A stretch of 64,000 bases of DNA, from the NCBI GenBank assembly GCA_963693365.1, contig CAVNZM010000006.1:1736001-1800000 (forward strand), given 5' to 3'. This document shows, one piece after another, positions 47,891-64,000 of the stretch (its first letter is position 1; each line of letters starts with the position of its first letter). Position numbers and translations under genes: made by a program. This DNA is from Amoebidium appalachense (taxonomy: Eukaryota; Ichthyosporea). The notes beneath the pieces are model-generated. The model was not told the DNA's origin and ran no database searches. It saw nothing but the letters and a program-made list of their open reading frames with translations.

Positions 47891-48530
47891 ATTGGATTAA
47901 GAGGTCTTAATTTATGATTGGGTTCTCTGTCATTGGATTAAGAGGTCTTAAATTCAGATAATCATTGAGTTCTCTGCACGGCCATCTAGAGTCTCTAAAT
48001 GGCCGTGGTTATCAGTCTAGATGAATAGAAGTTGACCCGAATCGTTAGCATCGGAACCACGTCGCGATTACATAATCGTCGCACGTAGGAAAAGTAGACC
48101 GTACCCCCCTGTGGAATGCAGAATAGCCTTTTTTGGTTCGGTCATCATTATCCCGGGAATCTTGATGGCGACGGACGGCCTGAGTCTCTAGATGGCCGTG
48201 GTTATCAGTCTAGATGAACCAGCCAGAAGTTGACCCGAATCGTTAGCATCGGAACCACTTCGCGATTACATAATCATCGCACGTAGGAAAAGTAGACCGT
48301 ACCCCCCTGTGGAATGCAGAATAGCCTTTTTTGGTTCGGTCGTCGTTATCCCGGGAATCTTGATGGCGACGGACGGCCTGCCAGTCTCTAGATGGCCGTG
48401 GTTCTCTGTCGTAAGAGATCTTAAATTATGATTGGGTTCTCTGTCATTGGATTAAGAGGTCTTAAATTATGATTGGGTTCTCTGTCATTGGATGAAGAGG
48501 TCTTAAATTCGGATTGGGTGGGTGACTCAA
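47891..48530. repeat. Nested tandem repeats: ~195-bp dimer inside a 41-bp array
   Basis: Units of 193 bp (47991-48183) and 200 bp (48184-48383), plus a 19-bp start of a third, differ by a few bases and a 7-bp insertion. They are flanked on both sides by copies of a 41-bp unit, ATTGGATTAAGAGGTCTTAA followed by ATTATGATTGGGTTCTCTGTC, at about 47891, 47932, 48414, 48446 and 48487. Each 41-mer holds a TTAAGA-GG-TCTTAA inverted repeat and ATTGG motifs. A hairpin (CACGGCCAT with ATGGCCGTG) marks the left junction at 47977-48008. Confidence 0.9.
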
Positions 48531-48569
48531 AAGTAGCTACGGCATATTCAACATCAACGTCAGTACATA

Positions 48570-49535
48570 GTGGCAGTGCACAGCACCTTGGAGGCCACAG
48601 CCGCAAGCAAGACACTCCCCACCAGCTTCGGGTTTTCCGGTGCTGGCTGGCTAGGCGTATACCACCTAGGGGTAGCACACGCCCTTCGCGAACACAGACT
48701 GCACAGTAACGCACGGTTTGTGGGCAGCTCCTTTGGCGCCATGGCTACCACATTGCTTGTTTTTGAAGACACTTCCATGCTTGAAGGGTTCCTGGATGGC
48801 GTTCAACTTGACGCTGTGAAGAAGGACCCGACCCGGCTTTTCGACCTGCGCACGTTTCTTTCTGAAACCACTGATTTTGCACTTGAGCGAACTTCTCCTA
48901 AGTATCAAAAGGAGATGAATCGACGCATCGAAGTCACTGCCACGGTCCTCCCAACGCTTTCTTCCAAACGCAACTCCACGTTTCCCGACTACAAAACGGC
49001 CAAAACTGCGCTTCTGGCTTCCTGCACGCTTACTCCTCTGGCTGGTTTCCCTGTTGAACTCGATGGTGAATGGCTGGTGGATGGTGGCTTCACCGACGCT
49101 GCCCCGATTATCGATGAAAGCACCATAACCGTTTCTTCTTTCCGCCTGTGCAACTGTGACATAACCCCATCAATGTTCATTCCTCCCGTTTGGGCATTTT
49201 CTCCGCCCTCCAGATCCGAGCTCGACGCTGTTTTCTGGCTGGGGGTAAAGGACACACTCGTTTGGGCAGCAAAGGCTGGCTATAGCCAACACTGTGGCAA
49301 TATGAACCTAGTCTCTCAGCTGTGCGGTCTGCATACTGAGGCAGAGGCAAAGACAGCCCTTTTGGAAGGCTGGGGCCGGCCCATATTGTTTGCTGCTGAG
49401 AAGGCTGCAACTGAATTTTTCTGGTCGGCTGTACGGATACCACACGCGGTGTACGAGCAGAGTAGCAACATACTGAAATCAGCATATGAAAATACTCTTG
49501 CTTCTTTCCGGCCAGCTTTTGCCCTTACGGCATAG
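48570..49535 (+). CDS. Patatin-like phospholipase (5' end unresolved)
   Basis: A single long exon encodes the domain. Patatin-like enzymes are lipid acyl hydrolases with a Ser-Asp dyad. The oxyanion glycine loop is FSGAGWLGVYHLGVA, the nucleophile elbow is GSSFGAM (Gly-X-Ser-X-Gly), and the catalytic Asp lies in LVDGGFTDAAP. The order and spacing match animal PNPLA proteins. The frame is open from about 48534 to TAG at 49533-49535 but has no ATG before 48739, which lies inside the nucleophile elbow. An upstream exon, probably beyond the tandem repeats, must therefore supply the start. Acceptors at 48563, 48575 and 48583 are possible. The C-terminal half (about 150 residues) has no motif I recognise. 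No signal peptide is visible. Confidence 0.85.
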   Translation: MAVHSTLEATAASKTLPTSFGFSGAGWLGVYHLGVAHALREHRLHSNARFVGSSFGAMATTLLVFEDTSMLEGFLDGVQLDAVKKDPTRLFDLRTFLSETTDFALERTSPKYQKEMNRRIEVTATVLPTLSSKRNSTFPDYKTAKTALLASCTLTPLAGFPVELDGEWLVDGGFTDAAPIIDESTITVSSFRLCNCDITPSMFIPPVWAFSPPSRSELDAVFWLGVKDTLVWAAKAGYSQHCGNMNLVSQLCGLHTEAEAKTALLEGWGRPILFAAEKAATEFFWSAVRIPHAVYEQSSNILKSAYENTLASFRPAFALTA

Positions 49536-49541
49536 AATAAA
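49536..49541 (+). promoter_or_regulatory. AATAAA polyadenylation signal abutting the patatin stop codon
   Basis: AATAAA begins at the base after the TAG stop. If used, the 3' UTR would be only about 20-30 nt. Confidence 0.45.
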
Positions 49542-50480
49542 TATCGCGTGATGACAACTCACTAAGTGAAATATAATTGAGACTCAGAGTGAAGGATGTG
49601 TATGATGAGCACGAATTGTACGTATGATGAGCAAGAGTATAGTTCACAGAGACAACAACGATGAATAAAAGCCCTTTTTTTTTGGAACGAACTGCCGTTT
49701 TCCTGTCGTATCCAAGAGTGTTAAACCAACAATTGAAAGAAGCGTTTTTGCAAGGAGTGCACCGTATATAAGAGGTAAGAGTGTGCCAGCAAGATAACCT
49801 TTGGGTCGTGCAAATACCGTTACGGTAAAAAGATGAAGTGATGCCAACAGTAACTACTGGGGATACGGGATAACTCTGTGGCATAACCGTTTTATTATAA
49901 ATAATGGTTTGTCAAGTTCCGGACCTGGCTGATCATTCTTGTGATTGTGTGCATTCTGTTTGATGAGCATAGATATCGGGTACATAGGTATCGGTGTGCC
50001 AGCCCGGCCTTGCAAGAGCAACCATGTGCGCAACACGTACCGTACTAGCAATCCGCCTCCAAGCCCCCCCCCCCCCCCTCCCCCCCCCCCCCCCCCCCCC
50101 CCCGCGCCCCGCCCCGCCCCTTCTCTCTCTCCCCCTCCTTCCCCCCAATCGTATCCCTTTCATGAAACCAATTACGTGTGCCTGCCTCTTTCAGCAAGGT
50201 CATACACCTAAAAACTGGGTAAAATAACTTCATTTCTGTCCAGCTTTTCTTCGCTTGTAGATTCGGATACCGCTTCAGCTGCCATGCTTTTCTCTCAGTT
50301 TTGTTCTTCTACCACCTTCTTCAGCTCAAAGCCCTGTTGCACCGGTTGTGTTCTGCCCAACCAAGTCTCTATGCTATTAGGGGCGCCTTTTTTTGTCTGC
50401 ACATAACCGTTTTGTGAATCGTTTCGCCTGCTCCCTCAAAAATGCCGGCAGTTGAGAAGTTGGAAAAAAATGCTGCTGCT

Positions 50481-50527
<47 letters not shown>

Positions 50528-50786
50528 AAAAAAAAAAGCCACCACCACCACCACCACCCCCACCACCATCACCACGCACACATGTGTACACACGAACACA
50601 ACCATTGGTGTAACACCCAGTACCTCCCCGCATGCACCAACCTATCCACTCTGCTCGCTTTTACCACTCCTTAATAATCTTGAGCGCAATAACTTATTTT
50701 TTTTTCCGATGCTACTCTCTCCCGAAGTGTCTTTTTCTTTTCCGAGTGCTGCCTGAATCTTTCTATCGTGGTCAAGTTTCCTGAGG

Positions 50787-50822
<36 letters not shown>

Positions 50823-51209
50823 GAAGAATGACGAGACTGAAAGTGGCGCCAAAAAACACTTGGTGCCCAATCATGCGGAGAATCACCCAACCCTGCCTTT
50901 GAATCATCCATCTAAGGTAAATATACGGCTGTGATTTTAGGGCCCGTACGTCTTTTAAAAGGCTTTGAAAGCATATAATGTGTATTTAGAAAACAATAAC
51001 TCCGCTTTGGCTTATGCATATTACCGGTTTTTGGTTGGGCTTGGCTGGGATTGTGCTTTCCCGTGACTCGCAACGACTTCGATTTTCGCCGGGGAGAGAG
51101 AGCCAAAAGAGACTCGGAGAGAGAGAGAGCTACTATTTTCGTGAGTTGCATCTGGTAGAGAGAAAGAGCGTATGTTAGAGCTCGGTCATCTTCTATCACA
51201 CAAACAACA
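49542..51209. other. Spacer between patatin-like and GIGYF-like genes
   Basis: Mostly unique sequence with C runs at 50066-50103 and 50482-50517, an A run after the second, CCACCA repeats, and a T run at 50791-50821. A 119-codon minus frame at 49525-49884 has no recognised domain. The last 150 bp before 51210 probably include the GIGYF-like promoter; no TATA box is evident. I see no gene. Confidence 0.5.
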
Positions 51210-62623
<11,414 letters not shown>

Positions 62624-63441
62624 ATGGCTTGGAAAATGGTTGTAGGTTTGTATTGTGTGTGTGATTCGGTGCACACAAACACACACACACACATAGACAG
62701 AGAGACACACACAGACACACACACACACACACACACACACCTCGACAGCAGCCTGTTTGCAGCGTGTCTTTGGTGGTGTGATAATAGCTTAGTCTTCAGC
62801 AGATTCAACCACCGAACATGCACAAACAACCAACTGCACCAAGTATATGTGGTTAATTCATATAACCAGGTCGTATCAAAAAACAAAATGCCTTTTGTAC
62901 GTAGTCAGTAGAGCCAGGTGCCCAGCTGTTGCTATATATGACAATGATGTACAGCTGTGTTCTGTGAACCAGCAACAATGTCATGATGAAAACTGATTCA
63001 AGGGGGCAACTTTTTGAGTTAATATTTAGCATGTGGCGCTTATACACGGTCACACAGGCGCACACGTTACTCGTGATATAGTAAACGTACACCAGCCGGC
63101 GTGCACACACACACACTGACATACAAACACTCACTGGCATCACCTGCATAAATATCCACACACACATTTGTGACACACTGAAGTAAACGTACATGCATCC
63201 TCCATCACCTCCATAGATATCAACAAGCCCTACTATTAACATGCAACAGCACACATCCACACACGCTCAACCGAGAGCGCGAGGTGGGACAGACACAAAC
63301 GCACATATACGTCTCATGCCCCGTGGTGTAATGCATACAACCGCTGATCATGACAATGCATTCACAAGCACACAAACACCCACCACACAGCCACGCATGG
63401 TTTTGCATGGCACAACTGCACGAATGAACGTGTGTGAACAA

Positions 63442-63476
<35 letters not shown>

Positions 63477-63713
63477 GTGGCGATGGTACCCAATGTGTTG
63501 TGCACACACATGTCTTACCGTCCACTCTGGCCTGCATTATAATATATTGCATGAAAAGCAAGTATGAGTGAGGCAACTGGCAGTGCACGCTCGCGCGCAC
63601 ATGTACATGCAGTGCTCCCCCCCCCCCCTTTCCCCCCCCCCCCCCCCCCCCCCTCCCCTCCTCCTCCTCCTCCTCCCCCCGAGCACTACATGCTAATCTC
63701 TCTCCTCCCAAGG

Positions 63714-63757
<44 letters not shown>

Positions 63758-63779
63758 TCCTCCCTCCCTTCCTCCCTCC

Positions 63780-63816
<37 letters not shown>

Positions 63817-63918
63817 TCTCTCCTCTCCCCCTCCCCCCCCCCCCCCCCCCTCCCCCCCTTCCCCCGTACCCTGTCCTCCCCCTCTCTGATTGGATCTCTC
63901 TCTCCCCTCCCCTGATAC
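62624..63918. other. Spacer and probable introns of the right-edge gene
   Basis: Contains short (CA)n tracts (62677-62740 and 63445-63475), unique sequence at 62760-63060, C runs at 63617-63652, a CTC repeat, and (CT)n at 63718-63825. Part is probably an intron of the minus-strand gene at 63919; possible downstream exons are discussed under findings. Confidence 0.4.
63718..63825. repeat. (CT)n with TCCC insert
   Basis: (CT)n at 63718-63753, TCCCTCCC-type repeats to 63780, then (CT)n again to about 63825, followed by C runs. It lies about 95 bp from the minus-strand donor at 63918. Confidence 0.95.
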
Positions 63919-64000
63919 CTCGGCTCTTGATTGCCTCGCCACCGTGGACTTAGATTTTTCATCATAAAAGTCAGATACGATGGTGGGCAACCCCAAACCC
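63919..64000 (-). CDS. Exon of an unidentified gene, 5' part beyond right edge
   Basis: The minus strand from 64000 to 63919 is open and reads like protein (LPTIVSDFYDEKSKSTVARQ), ending at GAG followed by a donor GTATCAGG in phase 0. I recognise no family. A 13-bp piece at 63531-63519 with acceptor GCAG and donor GTAAGA continues in phase and might be the next exon, but that is too short to be sure. Confidence 0.45.

Noticed and set aside
47985-48402. CRISPR-like direct repeats
   Set aside because: The units are about 195 bp, only two full copies, contiguous without variable spacers, and in a eukaryotic context.

Overview
This window is eukaryotic nuclear DNA. Protein-coding exons are short islands joined by canonical GT-AG introns, and the introns and spacers are packed with (CA)n/(GT)n and (CT)n/(GA)n microsatellites and long runs of C or G. 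The genes recognised (a GIGYF-type GYF protein, a C1-domain protein kinase, a membrane NTPDase/apyrase, a PDZ protein, a patatin-like lipase and a ProC-like reductase) are eukaryotic. They are divergent enough from animal or plant versions that I cannot name the lineage; an intron-rich protist or early-branching holozoan fits. I rebuilt the exon chains by hand and required reading-frame phase to agree at every junction.

Layout. 287-4525 (-): PDZ-domain protein, 3' end off the left edge. 4526-10557: repeat-rich spacer with no gene I can identify. 10558-20489 (+): NTPDase (CD39/apyrase family), 11 exons, 694 aa, a membrane segment near each end. 20490-22952: spacer. 22953-25298 (+): ProC-like NAD(P)-binding reductase, 3 exons, 272 aa. 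25299-27015: spacer. 27016-44229 (-): a 17-kb gene of 20 or 21 exons for a protein kinase with two N-terminal C1 domains, a PKD/CHK2-like (CAMK-type) catalytic domain and a roughly 250-residue tail. Its last intron holds a same-strand tRNA-Glu(CTC) gene and two copies of a dispersed repeat. 44666-45092: near-perfect foldback element upstream of the kinase. 45093-48569: spacer, a possible CCAAT/TATA promoter and a nested tandem-repeat block. 48570-49535 (+): patatin-like phospholipase whose 5' end is unresolved. 51210-62623 (+): GIGYF/SMY2-type protein, 11 exons, about 1,276 aa, with one apparent missing base in a C run just before the GYF domain. 63919-64000 (-): exon of a further gene running off the right edge.

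The genes do not form an obvious pathway. The more unusual content is in the introns. At least eight copies and a dozen degraded remnants of one dispersed element abut poly-G (or, inverted, poly-C) tracts. (CA)n tracts directly supply several 3' splice sites. C runs lie just inside about ten 5' splice sites on the sense strand. There is also a 199-bp-arm inverted repeat and a three-copy repeat that duplicates a splice acceptor.
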